Shown here: positions 24,459-33,898 of the stretch, piece after piece | How the letters are laid out: each line of letters starts with the position of its first letter | Numbering within the stretch: the first letter of the stretch is position 1 | Assembly (NCBI RefSeq): GCF_006539185.1 | Contig: NZ_BJMN01000036.1 | Location: forward strand, 46,180-110,179 | Direction of reading: 5' to 3' | DNA: 64,000 bases | Source of the DNA: Streptomyces gardneri | Lineage (GTDB): Bacteria > Actinomycetota > Actinomycetes > Streptomycetales > Streptomycetaceae | The notes under the pieces: generated by a model | The model's input: only the letters and a program-made list of their open reading frames with translations | Told to the model about the DNA's origin: nothing | The model's database searches: none | Program-made: the position numbers and the translations under genes

Positions 24459-24470
24459 TACCGCGCGGTA
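24459..24470. promoter_or_regulatory. 12-bp palindrome upstream of the acyl-CoA ligase gene
   Basis: TACCGCGCGGTA lies 58 bp before the GTG start at 24528, inside an AT-richer promoter segment. It fits a TetR-type fatty-acid repressor operator, but the regulator is not identified. Confidence 0.4.
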
Positions 24471-24527
24471 CGTGCGCAGAATCTCCCCACCCTTTCTGCC
24501 ACGTAGCGCCCACCGGGAGGACGCCCC

Positions 24528-26180
<1,653 letters not shown>

Positions 26181-26200
26181 CCGGGGCCGGCACGGACGAA

Positions 26201-26234
26201 GAAGCGGGGGAGGGCAGCCGCCCTCCCCCGCTTC
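26201..26234. terminator. Bidirectional intrinsic terminator
   Basis: A perfect 15-bp stem (GAAGCGGGGGAGGGC and complement) with a 4-nt loop lies between the convergent ligase gene and the PAS/receiver gene. Confidence 0.9.
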
Positions 26235-26248
26235 CTTGACCGCTACGG

Positions 26249-29200
26249 CTAGTTGGTGCCGATCTTCGCGAGCAGGTCGACGATCCGGGCCTGGACCTCG
26301 GTGCTGTTCGACCGCTCGGCGAGGAAGAGGACCGTCTCGCCGGAGGACAGCTTCGGCAGCTCCTCCTCGTCGAGGTCGGCCGAGGTGTAGACGACGAGCG
26401 GCGTACGGTTCAACTGCCCGTTCGCGCGCAGCCAGTCGATGATCCCGGCCCGTCGGCGGCGCACCTGCATCAGGTCCATCACGACGAGGTTCGGCCGGGT
26501 CTCCGTGGCCAGCGCGACCGCTTCGGTGTCCGTGGCCGCCCGCGCCACCTGCATCCCGCGCCGCTCCAGGGTGGCGCCGAGCGCCTCCGCGATGTCGTCG
26601 TGCTCCTCGATGAGCAGGACCCGGGACGGGTGCTGCTCGCTGTCGCGGGGCGCGAGCGCCTTGAGGAGTACGGCGGGGTCGGCGCCGTACGCGGCCTCCC
26701 GGGTCGCCTGCCCGAGCCCGGCCGCGAGCAGCACCGGCACCTCGGCGGCGACGGCGGCCTGACGCAGCGACTGGAGCGCCGTACGGGTGATGGGCCCGGT
26801 CAGCGGGTCGACGAAGAGCGCGGCGGGGAAGGCGGCGATCTGGGCGTCGACCTCCTCGCGGGAGTGCACGATCACCGGGCGGTAGCCGCGGTCGCTGAGC
26901 GCCTGCTGGGTGGAGACGTCGGGCGCGGGCCAGACGAGCAGCCGGCGCGGGTTGTCGAGCGGCTCGGGGGGCAGTTCGTCGTCGACGGGCCGCGGCGCGG
27001 GACGGTTGGCGACCTCGATCGCGCCGCCGGGGCCGTCCAGCGGCTCGGGACCTTCGGCGGAGCCCTCGGCGGGCGCCCCTATGGCGTAGGCGCGGCCTTC
27101 GGGGGCGGCCGGGGCGAGCCCGAGCGCGGCCTCGGGGGCGGACTGCGGGTGCGGCTTGGCCGTGTTCTCGGCGGCGGCCGGCAGGGCGATCGCCGCCGGG
27201 ACCGGCGGGTCCGTCTCCGGCGGGGTGGCGAGCTTGCGCCGCCGTCCGGAGCCGTTGGAGGGCGCCGGGAGCGCGGGGGCGGCGGTGGCCACAGGAGCAG
27301 CCACCGGGGTCGCGACGGGAGCGACCGGAGTGGCGGGCGCGGCTGTCGGCGGGACGAAGGGAACGCCCTGCCCAAGAGTGCGCACGCTGAACGCCCGCCC
27401 CTGGGTCGAGTCCTTCGGCTCCCCCGACTCCTTCGACGTCGCCATCGGCATGGGCAGTTCGGGCGGCAGCGGTACGGAGCCGGTGCCCGTCCCGGAACCG
27501 GTGCCGCTCTGCGGCGCAGGGGCAGGGGCAGGGGCAGGCGCGGGCACGGCTGCCGGGACAGCACCCGGCAGCGGCGTCGACGACGGCGGCACGGGCGCCG
27601 GCGGTGCCATGGCACGGCGGCGACCGCTCGGCTCGGGCAGCGGCTGAGGCTGCTGCGCAAGGTGCGGATGGGGCTGCGGGGGCGTGTGGTCGGAGCCCGG
27701 GATGCCGCGAACGGCCTCGTGCTGCCCCTCGTCGGAGACGGGCAGCGCGACGGCGCCCGGAACCGGCACAGAGGCAGGCACAGGAACCGCAGCAGGCACA
27801 GGAACCGCAGTCACAGCCTCAGGTGCAGCCGGGTCGGCCGACTCCGGGCGGTCCGCGTCGGCCGGAGGGAGCGCGAACGGCGTGCGAGGACCGGACTCGG
27901 CCGCCGCGGCCCGCTCCTGCGCCGCGGCAAGGGCACGCCGACGCCGCCCGCTCGGCGGAGCGGCCGGTGCGTCACCGCCGGAGGCGACGGCGGGCAGTGC
28001 CAGGGCAGGGCCGTGTGCGGGCGCGCCGGCGGGCACGTGCAGGTGCTCGGCGGCGGCGACACCCTGCGGGGGCACGGCGGCGCCCAGCGCGGCCCGCCCC
28101 TGCGCGCCTTCGGCGGCGGTCACCACGGAGCCCTCGGCGGGCCGGCCCCGGCGTCGCCCGGTGGGCTCGGCGGCGGGCGCGGCGGAGGGAAGGGCGAAGG
28201 GCCCGGCCGAGGGCAGGGCGGCGGACGCGGAAGCCGGGAGCGCGGCCATGGCGGAGCCGTCGGCCCCGGCGTTCTGCTGGGCGGGGATCAGTTCGGCGGG
28301 GCCGGAGGCCTCTCCCGTACGGGCACGGCGGCGACCGCCCGACTCGGCGGCCTCAGGGGCGACAGGGCTCTCCAGGAAGGCGTCCGTGGAGGCGCGCCGC
28401 GCCCGGCGACGTCCGCCGCCCGAGGTCTCACCCTCCGCACCCGTGGCCTGCGCGGGCAGGGCGGGGAGCTCCCGTACGCCGGCGTCCTGCGGGTCCGCAC
28501 CGGGAGAGCCGGCGGGTGCGGGCGCGGGCGCAGGTGCGGGGACCGTGCCCCGTCCGGCCCCGAGCGGGACCTCGAGGACGTACGCGCCGCCGCTCGTCCC
28601 CGGTACCTCGTGGGTCTGCACGACACCGCCGTGCGCCGCCACGATCCCGCGCACGACCGGCCCGTGGACCGGGTCGCCGCCCGCGTACGGGCCGCGGACC
28701 TCGATGCGTACGACGTCTCCGCGCTGGGCGGCCGCGACGACGATCGTGGAGTCGACCGGCCCGGCGCCCTGCGCGGCGGCCCGGTTCTTGCCGGTCGCGT
28801 CGACGCCTGCGACGTCCGCGACGAGGTGCGCGAGCGCGGTCGCGAGCCGGTCGGGGTCGACCTCGGCCTCGATCGGCGGCGCGTGCACGGCGAACTGCGC
28901 GCGGCCGGGCCCGATCAGCTCGACGGCCGCGTCGATGCCGGCCGTCACGACCCCGTCGAGCAGCGCGACGCGCCGGTCGAGCTCCTCCGTGCCCGCGTCG
29001 AGGCGCTGGTAGGCCAGGACGTTGTCCACGAGCGCCGTCATCCGGGCGTATCCGGCGGTCAGGTGGTGCAGGACCTGGTTGGCCTCGGGCCACAGCTGTC
29101 CGGCGTCGTCGGCGGCGAGCGCGCCCAGCCGGCCGCGCAGCTCCTCCAGCGGGCCGCGCAGCGACTCGGCGAGGACGGCGGTCAGCTGCTCGTGCCGGGC

Positions 29201-30100
29201 GGCCAGCGAGGCGTACCGCTCCTGCTGGGCCTCCCGCTCGACCGCGTGCCGCTCGGCGCGGTCGGCGAGCTCGGTGGCGTGCTCCTCGGCGAGCTGCTCG
29301 TACGGCCTGCGGTCGGAGAAGGTCATCACGGCGCCGACGAGCTGGTCGCCGTCCCGCACGGGAGCGGTCGTGAGGTCGACCGGCACCCGGTCGCCCTTCT
29401 TCGCCCACAGCACCTGCCCGCGGACGCGGTGCTTGCGCCCGGACTTGAGGGTGTCGGCGAGCGGGGACTCCTCGTACGGGAAGGGCTCGCCGTCGGCGCG
29501 GGTGGCGAGGATCAGCGGGTGCAGCTCCTGGCCGCCGAGCTCGCCGGCGCGGTAGCCGAGGATCTGTGCGGCGGCGGGGTTGACGAGGACGACCCGGCCG
29601 TCGGTGTCCGTGCCGACGACGCCCTCGGACGCGGCGCGCAGGATCATCTCGGTCTGGCGCTGCGAGCGGGCGAGTTCGGCCTCGGTGTCGAGGGTGCCGG
29701 TGAGGTCACGTACGACGAGCATGAGGAGCTCGTCGCCGGTGTAGCCGCTGTACGAGTCGTAGGCCTCGCGGCCGTCCTCCAGGCTGGCGCTGGTCACCTC
29801 GACGGGGAACTCGCCGCCGTCCGTGCGGCGGGCGATCATCCGGGTCGGCTTGGTGCGGCCGCGCTCGTCGGTGCCTTCGGGGCGGCGCATGGAGCCGGGG
29901 ATGAGGCGCGAGTCGAAGCCGGGCAGCAGGTCGAGCAGCCCACGGCCGACGAGTGCGGTGCCGGGAGTCTCGAACATGCCGAGGGCGATCGTGTTGGCGT
30001 TGACGACCGTGCCGTTGCAATTGACGAGCACGAGGCCGTCGGGGAGGGCGTCGAGTATGGCTGCGAGGCGAGCAGCGCCTCGGGATGGCCTGCTGCTCAC
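26249..30100 (-). CDS. Giant PAS / degenerate histidine-kinase / degenerate receiver protein
   Basis: About 1283 residues, starting at GTG 30100 behind GGGAGGAACC. Two PAS domains cover about 8-130 and 150-265. A DHp-like helix region follows with AESLRGPLEELRG, where the phospho-acceptor His is replaced by Glu312; the ATPase-like domain (about 385-535) has no clear N or G1 box. Residues about 540-1080 are a disordered Ala/Pro linker with six Ser/Thr/Gly-Gly-Arg-Arg-Arg motifs. A receiver domain ends the protein: Asp1209 (VVMDLM) is kept, but the conserved Lys is replaced in FLAERS. It probably acts as a scaffold or sensor without kinase activity. No partner kinase is adjacent. Confidence 0.85.
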   Translation of the reverse strand: MSSRPSRGAARLAAILDALPDGLVLVNCNGTVVNANTIALGMFETPGTALVGRGLLDLLPGFDSRLIPGSMRRPEGTDERGRTKPTRMIARRTDGGEFPVEVTSASLEDGREAYDSYSGYTGDELLMLVVRDLTGTLDTEAELARSQRQTEMILRAASEGVVGTDTDGRVVLVNPAAAQILGYRAGELGGQELHPLILATRADGEPFPYEESPLADTLKSGRKHRVRGQVLWAKKGDRVPVDLTTAPVRDGDQLVGAVMTFSDRRPYEQLAEEHATELADRAERHAVEREAQQERYASLAARHEQLTAVLAESLRGPLEELRGRLGALAADDAGQLWPEANQVLHHLTAGYARMTALVDNVLAYQRLDAGTEELDRRVALLDGVVTAGIDAAVELIGPGRAQFAVHAPPIEAEVDPDRLATALAHLVADVAGVDATGKNRAAAQGAGPVDSTIVVAAAQRGDVVRIEVRGPYAGGDPVHGPVVRGIVAAHGGVVQTHEVPGTSGGAYVLEVPLGAGRGTVPAPAPAPAPAGSPGADPQDAGVRELPALPAQATGAEGETSGGGRRRARRASTDAFLESPVAPEAAESGGRRRARTGEASGPAELIPAQQNAGADGSAMAALPASASAALPSAGPFALPSAAPAAEPTGRRRGRPAEGSVVTAAEGAQGRAALGAAVPPQGVAAAEHLHVPAGAPAHGPALALPAVASGGDAPAAPPSGRRRRALAAAQERAAAAESGPRTPFALPPADADRPESADPAAPEAVTAVPVPAAVPVPASVPVPGAVALPVSDEGQHEAVRGIPGSDHTPPQPHPHLAQQPQPLPEPSGRRRAMAPPAPVPPSSTPLPGAVPAAVPAPAPAPAPAPQSGTGSGTGTGSVPLPPELPMPMATSKESGEPKDSTQGRAFSVRTLGQGVPFVPPTAAPATPVAPVATPVAAPVATAAPALPAPSNGSGRRRKLATPPETDPPVPAAIALPAAAENTAKPHPQSAPEAALGLAPAAPEGRAYAIGAPAEGSAEGPEPLDGPGGAIEVANRPAPRPVDDELPPEPLDNPRRLLVWPAPDVSTQQALSDRGYRPVIVHSREEVDAQIAAFPAALFVDPLTGPITRTALQSLRQAAVAAEVPVLLAAGLGQATREAAYGADPAVLLKALAPRDSEQHPSRVLLIEEHDDIAEALGATLERRGMQVARAATDTEAVALATETRPNLVVMDLMQVRRRRAGIIDWLRANGQLNRTPLVVYTSADLDEEELPKLSSGETVLFLAERSNSTEVQARIVDLLAKIGTN

Positions 30101-30229
30101 GACGACGGTTCCTCCCTGACCCACTGCACGTGCTTGCCTGTCGGCAGGCGGGCCCCATCTTGCCTCTCGGGCCGCAGCCTGTCACTGAGGGAGTCTAAGG
30201 GAGCCGCCGCCCGCCGTTCATTGCCAGAG

Positions 30230-30655
30230 TCATCGCCCCAGGATGGGGAGCACCGGCTGGAGGTCGGTCCAGCGGTCGATCTCGCAGCCGTTGACGCGGG
30301 AGAACCGGGCGTCGATCTTGCGGCCCTGCCAGGTTCCGGTGACGTGCGCGACGGCGGCGCCGCCGTACACCTGGGTGCACATCGCGTCCTGCGGAACGGC
30401 CTTGAAGGGGTCCGTGCCCGCCTTCGCGTGGTCCTCCAGACGGGCGCAGGCGTCCTCGGCGGCCGGGTGTGTCCCGCCGGCCCGGTCGTCGCAGGTCAGC
30501 TCGAAGGTGCCGTCGGCGCCGGGATGGCCGCTCTCGGCGATCGTCACGGTCAGGGTGTCGGGAGGGGAGAGCAGGGGCAGCGGCGGCAGGGGGCCGAATC
30601 CGGCGGTCCCGGCGGCGGTGGTGGCGAGGGTCGCGAGGACGAGACGGCGCAGCAT
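30230..30655 (-). CDS. SSI-family (subtilisin inhibitor-like) secreted protein
   Basis: A 141-residue exported protein. A signal peptide of about 20-30 residues leads to a domain with the four SSI cysteines (Cys55, Cys70, Cys93, Cys124), forming the expected two disulphides. GTWQGRKIDARFSRVNGCE matches the SSI C-terminal core. In SSI the reactive bond follows Cys-Pro-Met; here it is Cys93-Thr-Gln95-Val, so the predicted P1 residue is Gln. The ATG at 30655 follows AGGAG by six bases. Confidence 0.88.
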   Translation of the reverse strand: MLRRLVLATLATTAAGTAGFGPLPPLPLLSPPDTLTVTIAESGHPGADGTFELTCDDRAGGTHPAAEDACARLEDHAKAGTDPFKAVPQDAMCTQVYGGAAVAHVTGTWQGRKIDARFSRVNGCEIDRWTDLQPVLPILGR

Positions 30656-30917
30656 ACGGATCTCCTGGAGCGGCTGTGTACGGATTTCGGGCCCACGGTG
30701 TCCCGCCCCTCTAACGCTCCGGACGCCGGGGCGTTGCGCAAGCGGGGTGCGCCGGGTGGACGCCACGGGCCCCGATCACGGGCCTGCGCGGCGCGGCCGG
30801 GGCGCGCAGGGCTTTGCCCTGGACCCCGGAGGCCTAGTACGGTGAGAATCGATTGGTGACAGCCGGTTCGCCTGTGTCATCATCTGCACGCACCACTCGC
30901 GTATGCGCGGGGTGCAT

Positions 30918-31008
30918 GGAGGCGTCGCCTAGTCCGGTCTATGGCGCCGCACTGCTAATGCGGTTTGGGTCTTAAAGCCCATCGAGGGTTCAAATCCCTC
31001 CGCCTCCG
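30918..31008 (+). tRNA. tRNA-Ser(GCU)
   Basis: A 91-nt class II tRNA. GGAGGCG pairs with CGCCTCC, with discriminator G. The anticodon loop CTGCTAA has GCT at 30954-30956. A long variable arm and the T-arm GGTTCAAATCC are present. Confidence 0.96.
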
Positions 31009-31016
31009 CCCCTACC

Positions 31017-31044
31017 GAAGCCCCGGCCCCACGGCCGGGGCTTC
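31017..31044 (+). terminator. Terminator of tRNA-Ser(GCU)
   Basis: A perfect 12-bp stem GAAGCCCCGGCC / GGCCGGGGCTTC with loop CCAC, eight bases after the tRNA. Confidence 0.85.
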
Positions 31045-31334
31045 GGCCATTCCCGGACCGTTCCGAAGGCCGTCCCCGGGACCGCTCCGAGAGTCGCCCC
31101 CGGGCCACTCACGGGGCGCATGTGACCCCGGTCTCTTTCGGCCCGTTTCCGGCCCGCGCGCCCCTGTCCGCGACCTCCGGCCGCCGACTCCCCACTCCTC
31201 CCCCGAGCGGCGTTTTCGCAGGTCACAAGGGGTGGGGTGAATGGATTTCACATGACGGCGGCAGTCATGTAATGTTCTTCCTGTCGCCGCGAGCGGGCCG
31301 AAAGGCCGGGGAGCGAAGACAGAAAACAAAACAA
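31045..31334 (+). promoter_or_regulatory. Leader/promoter region of tRNA-Arg(ACG) with a dyad
   Basis: 290 bp without a gene. The AT-rich part contains TTTCAC (31247-31252) about 18 bp before TAATGT (31270-31275), a plausible promoter. A 7-bp inverted repeat, ACATGAC / GTCATGT (31250-31256 and 31264-31270), lies within it and would overlap RNA polymerase. Confidence 0.4.
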
Positions 31335-31407
31335 GCACTCGTAGCTTAACGGATAGAGCATCTGACTACGGATCAGAAGGTTGCAGGTTCGAATCCTGCC
31401 GAGTGCA
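31335..31407 (+). tRNA. tRNA-Arg(ACG)
   Basis: A 73-nt tRNA. GCACTCG pairs with CGAGTGC, with discriminator A. The loop CTACGGA has ACG at 31368-31370, to be read as ICG after A34 deamination by TadA, which is also encoded in this window. Confidence 0.97.
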
Positions 31408-31413
31408 CACAGA

Positions 31414-31447
31414 CAAGAGGCCCCGGACGAGAGTCCGGGGCCTCTTG
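31414..31447. terminator. Bidirectional intrinsic terminator
   Basis: A perfect 15-bp stem CAAGAGGCCCCGGAC and its complement with loop GAGA, between tRNA-Arg and the convergent gene at 31456. Confidence 0.9.
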
Positions 31448-31455
31448 CGTTGGTC

Positions 31456-32346
31456 TCACCCCTGCTTCGTTGGGTCGGTGCCGTGGAGTTCGGCGGCGGC
31501 CACGGCCTGTTGGACGTCGCACGCTTCCTGTTCGTCGGCCGGGGCGGCCCACAGGGGTATCAGGTCGGAGGCCGTGGGCGACGAGGCCATGCGCAGGTAG
31601 TGGCAGACGTCGTTGATGCGCAGGGCGAGGACGTACGCGCCGTGGTCGTCGGTCCGGCCGGAGGCCGCGCTCACCTCGTCCCCGGCGGTGACCACGCGCT
31701 CCTCCTCCAGGAAGTCCGCGGCGCCCTGCGGGGTGTGGGCGTATCCCTCGGTCGCCTTCGGGCGGTAGGGGTGCGCGCCGGTGGGCTGCCGGGTGAGCAG
31801 CACGCCCATCTGCGCCGCGAGGCTGCCGGGCCGGCGGTCGGTCCGTCCCGCCGGGCACGTCATGTCGGACTGCTTCACGCTGTACGCGCCGACGCCGAAC
31901 GTGTAGCGGTAGCAGCGGACCGGATAGGCGGCCGCGGCGACGGCACCCTCGCTCGGTGGCACCAACCCCAACATCACCTCCGCTGTATGGGTCTTGTCGG
32001 GCGCCCGGTTCCGATCCGTGTCGGCGCTCAGCAGCACTCCGCCGTGTGCCTGGACCTGGGCGACGAGCGTGCCCTCGGTGAACTGTCCGCCGTAGGTCGC
32101 GCCCCCCGAGGAGCGACTCGTGGTCAGTTCTCCCCGCAGGGCCTCGGCGATCTCGGCGGCCTGGGCGTCGACCGCGGACGTGTCCGGAGCGGTGAACCGC
32201 TGGTAGAGCAAGGTGCCGGCCACTCCCGCGGCGACGGCCGTCAGCGCGGTCGCCGCGAACAGCAGGGGGCGCAACCCGCCGCGTCTCCGCTTCCGGTCGG
32301 AGTCGGAGCTTCCGGCCTGTCGGTCCTCCGTGATCGGCGTCGTCAT
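31456..32346 (-). CDS. Membrane-anchored extracellular protein, function unknown
   Basis: A 296-residue protein: a short charged cytoplasmic tail (DRKRRRGG), one transmembrane helix (about 28-48) and an extracellular domain of about 245 residues. The domain holds three cysteines (VRCYRYTF, DMTCPAG, DVCHYLR) plus a late EACDV. It looks like a bulky regulatory or binding domain with no enzyme motif. The ATG at 32346 follows GGAGGGG by six bases. It is a divergent neighbour of the PH-domain gene. I do not recognise a named family. Confidence 0.72.
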   Translation of the reverse strand: MTTPITEDRQAGSSDSDRKRRRGGLRPLLFAATALTAVAAGVAGTLLYQRFTAPDTSAVDAQAAEIAEALRGELTTSRSSGGATYGGQFTEGTLVAQVQAHGGVLLSADTDRNRAPDKTHTAEVMLGLVPPSEGAVAAAAYPVRCYRYTFGVGAYSVKQSDMTCPAGRTDRRPGSLAAQMGVLLTRQPTGAHPYRPKATEGYAHTPQGAADFLEEERVVTAGDEVSAASGRTDDHGAYVLALRINDVCHYLRMASSPTASDLIPLWAAPADEQEACDVQQAVAAAELHGTDPTKQG

Positions 32347-32482
32347 GTCTTTCCCCTCCGTAGGTGTGGCGCATGGGCTCCGGCAACCGGCCCGTCCCCC
32401 AGCGTTTCCTCGGCGTCCCTTGCGTCGACGTGTCCCGAGGTCTGATGATCGTTCCTTCTCTTCATCAGTGGGGGTTTGGGAC

Positions 32483-32848
32483 ATGGCACTCTTCGGGAAC
32501 GCACACGCGATCGACCCGGCGCAGGCGCAGCAGGACTTCGCGCGGCTGCTCGGCCAGGGGGAGCAGGTGCACGCCGCGTACCTCCTGATCCGCGACACGA
32601 TCTTCTTCACCGACCGTCGTCTCGTGCTCGTCGACAAGCAGGGCATCACCGGCAAGAAGGTCGAGTACCACTCGATCCCGTACCGGAGCATCACGCACTT
32701 CGCCGTCGAGACCGCCGGCACCTTCGACCTCGACGCCGAGCTGAAGATCTGGATCTCGGGCAACGCCGTGCCCGTCCAGAAGACCTTCACCAAGGGTGTC
32801 GACATCTACGAAGTGCAGGCGATCCTCACGCAGTTCGTCGCCAAGTAA
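32483..32848 (+). CDS. Bacterial PH-domain protein
   Basis: A 121-residue protein that is one PH-like domain: EQVHAAYLLIRDTIFFTDRRLVLVDKQGITGKKVEYHSIPYRSITHFAVET is the standard bacterial PH core, followed by the C-terminal helix IYEVQAILTQFV. Such small cytoplasmic proteins assemble into rings in crystal structures, but their role is unknown. The ATG at 32483 is preceded by a G-rich leader. A strong terminator closes the unit, so the gene is probably monocistronic. Confidence 0.87.
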   Translation: MALFGNAHAIDPAQAQQDFARLLGQGEQVHAAYLLIRDTIFFTDRRLVLVDKQGITGKKVEYHSIPYRSITHFAVETAGTFDLDAELKIWISGNAVPVQKTFTKGVDIYEVQAILTQFVAK

Positions 32849-32853
32849 CGGCG

Positions 32854-32890
32854 TGGAAAGCCCCCGGGAATCCCGGGGGCTTTCCCCTTT
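32854..32890 (+). terminator. Intrinsic terminator
   Basis: A 14-bp stem GGAAAGCCCCCGGG and complement with loop AAT, followed by CCTTTTT. Confidence 0.92.
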
Positions 32891-32965
32891 TTGGGTGAAC
32901 CTGTCTGATTTGCATGTCAGTTGAATATGCCCTCGGCCTAGCTTGCGAGGTGGAGGTGATGATCG

Positions 32966-33802
32966 ATGGATGCGATCGACATCGATGACATGGTGTACGT
33001 CGCCACCGGGGCGCGTCTGAGGCGGCTGACCGCGCCGGACGGGACGCACTGGTTCCCGGTCGTGGACGTGGCGAAGCGGCTCGGGTACCCCGGGACGCGG
33101 GAGGCGCTGCGGACGGTGGTGCTGCCCAAGGGGTGCCTCGCGGGGGCGGGGGAGCTCGCCGGGAGCGCCGCGATACTCGCCCTCAGCGGCGTCAGGGCCT
33201 CGGTGCGCATGGTGAGCCTTCCGGGTCTCGTCCAGCTCGTGGCCGCGTGCCGGAGGCCGGAGGCCGGGCAGTTCCGGGCGTGGGTCGCGGAGGTCGTGGC
33301 GGCGGTCCAGCGGGACGGCGGCTACGGGCTCGAACCCTCGCCGGTCCACGCCGGGTTCCTCCTGCCGCCGGACCTCCTCGACGCGCTCGTACGGCTGGAG
33401 GGCGAGTTCGACGAGCAGGCCGCCCTGTACGCCGCCTACGAGGAGCACGCCGACCGCGCGGAGCTGCTCCGTGAGACACGCGAGAACCTCGCGAGGGCCG
33501 CCGACTCCCTCGCGCGTCTCGCAGTGCCCCGGCAGCGCACCGGCGCCGTCGTCGCCGCGCTCACCCCGCAGCAGCTCGTGGAGTCCTGGGCCATCACCGG
33601 CGACACCCGCACCGTCGCCTGCTGCCTCGCGCCCGCGCTCGTGCGGGGCGGGGTCCGCTACCGGCCCCAGGACGTCACCCTCCGCACCGGACTGTCCGGC
33701 GAGCGCGTCGGCGACTGCGTCCGGATCCTCCTGGAGCGCGGCTGCATGCGCGAGGTGGGCTCCCCGGACCCCGACGGCGCCCGGATCTACGTCCTGCCCT
33801 GA
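32966..33802 (+). CDS. BRO-N (phage antirepressor-type) domain protein
   Basis: A 278-residue protein. The N-terminal BRO-N fold (about 8-115) shows WFPVVDVAKRLGYPGTREALRTVV and VSLPGLVQLVAACRRPEAGQFRAWVAEVVAAVQRDGGY, the classic antirepressor layout. A helical middle (about 135-190, coiled-coil-like with EENLARAADSLARL character) and a C-terminal winged-helix-like region (about 195-278) follow. Ribosome site GGAGGTGATGATCG. No other phage gene is nearby, and Streptomyces genomes often carry such lone copies. It probably binds DNA; the target is unknown. Confidence 0.85.
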   Translation: MDAIDIDDMVYVATGARLRRLTAPDGTHWFPVVDVAKRLGYPGTREALRTVVLPKGCLAGAGELAGSAAILALSGVRASVRMVSLPGLVQLVAACRRPEAGQFRAWVAEVVAAVQRDGGYGLEPSPVHAGFLLPPDLLDALVRLEGEFDEQAALYAAYEEHADRAELLRETRENLARAADSLARLAVPRQRTGAVVAALTPQQLVESWAITGDTRTVACCLAPALVRGGVRYRPQDVTLRTGLSGERVGDCVRILLERGCMREVGSPDPDGARIYVLP

Positions 33803-33898
33803 GCAGGCGTGCCCCGGGCCCGCGTGCCTGAGAGTGTGGGGCCCGGGTGCCCGGTGGCGGAGACTGGACACCACAGCGGGGTAGGGAGGCGTGGGCCG

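Noticed and set aside
26600..30859. A 1419-codon open frame on the plus strand opposite the giant PAS/receiver gene
   Set aside because: It is the antisense shadow of a GC-rich gene; its translation is Gly/Arg/Ala-rich without any domain, while the minus strand shows PAS and receiver motifs.
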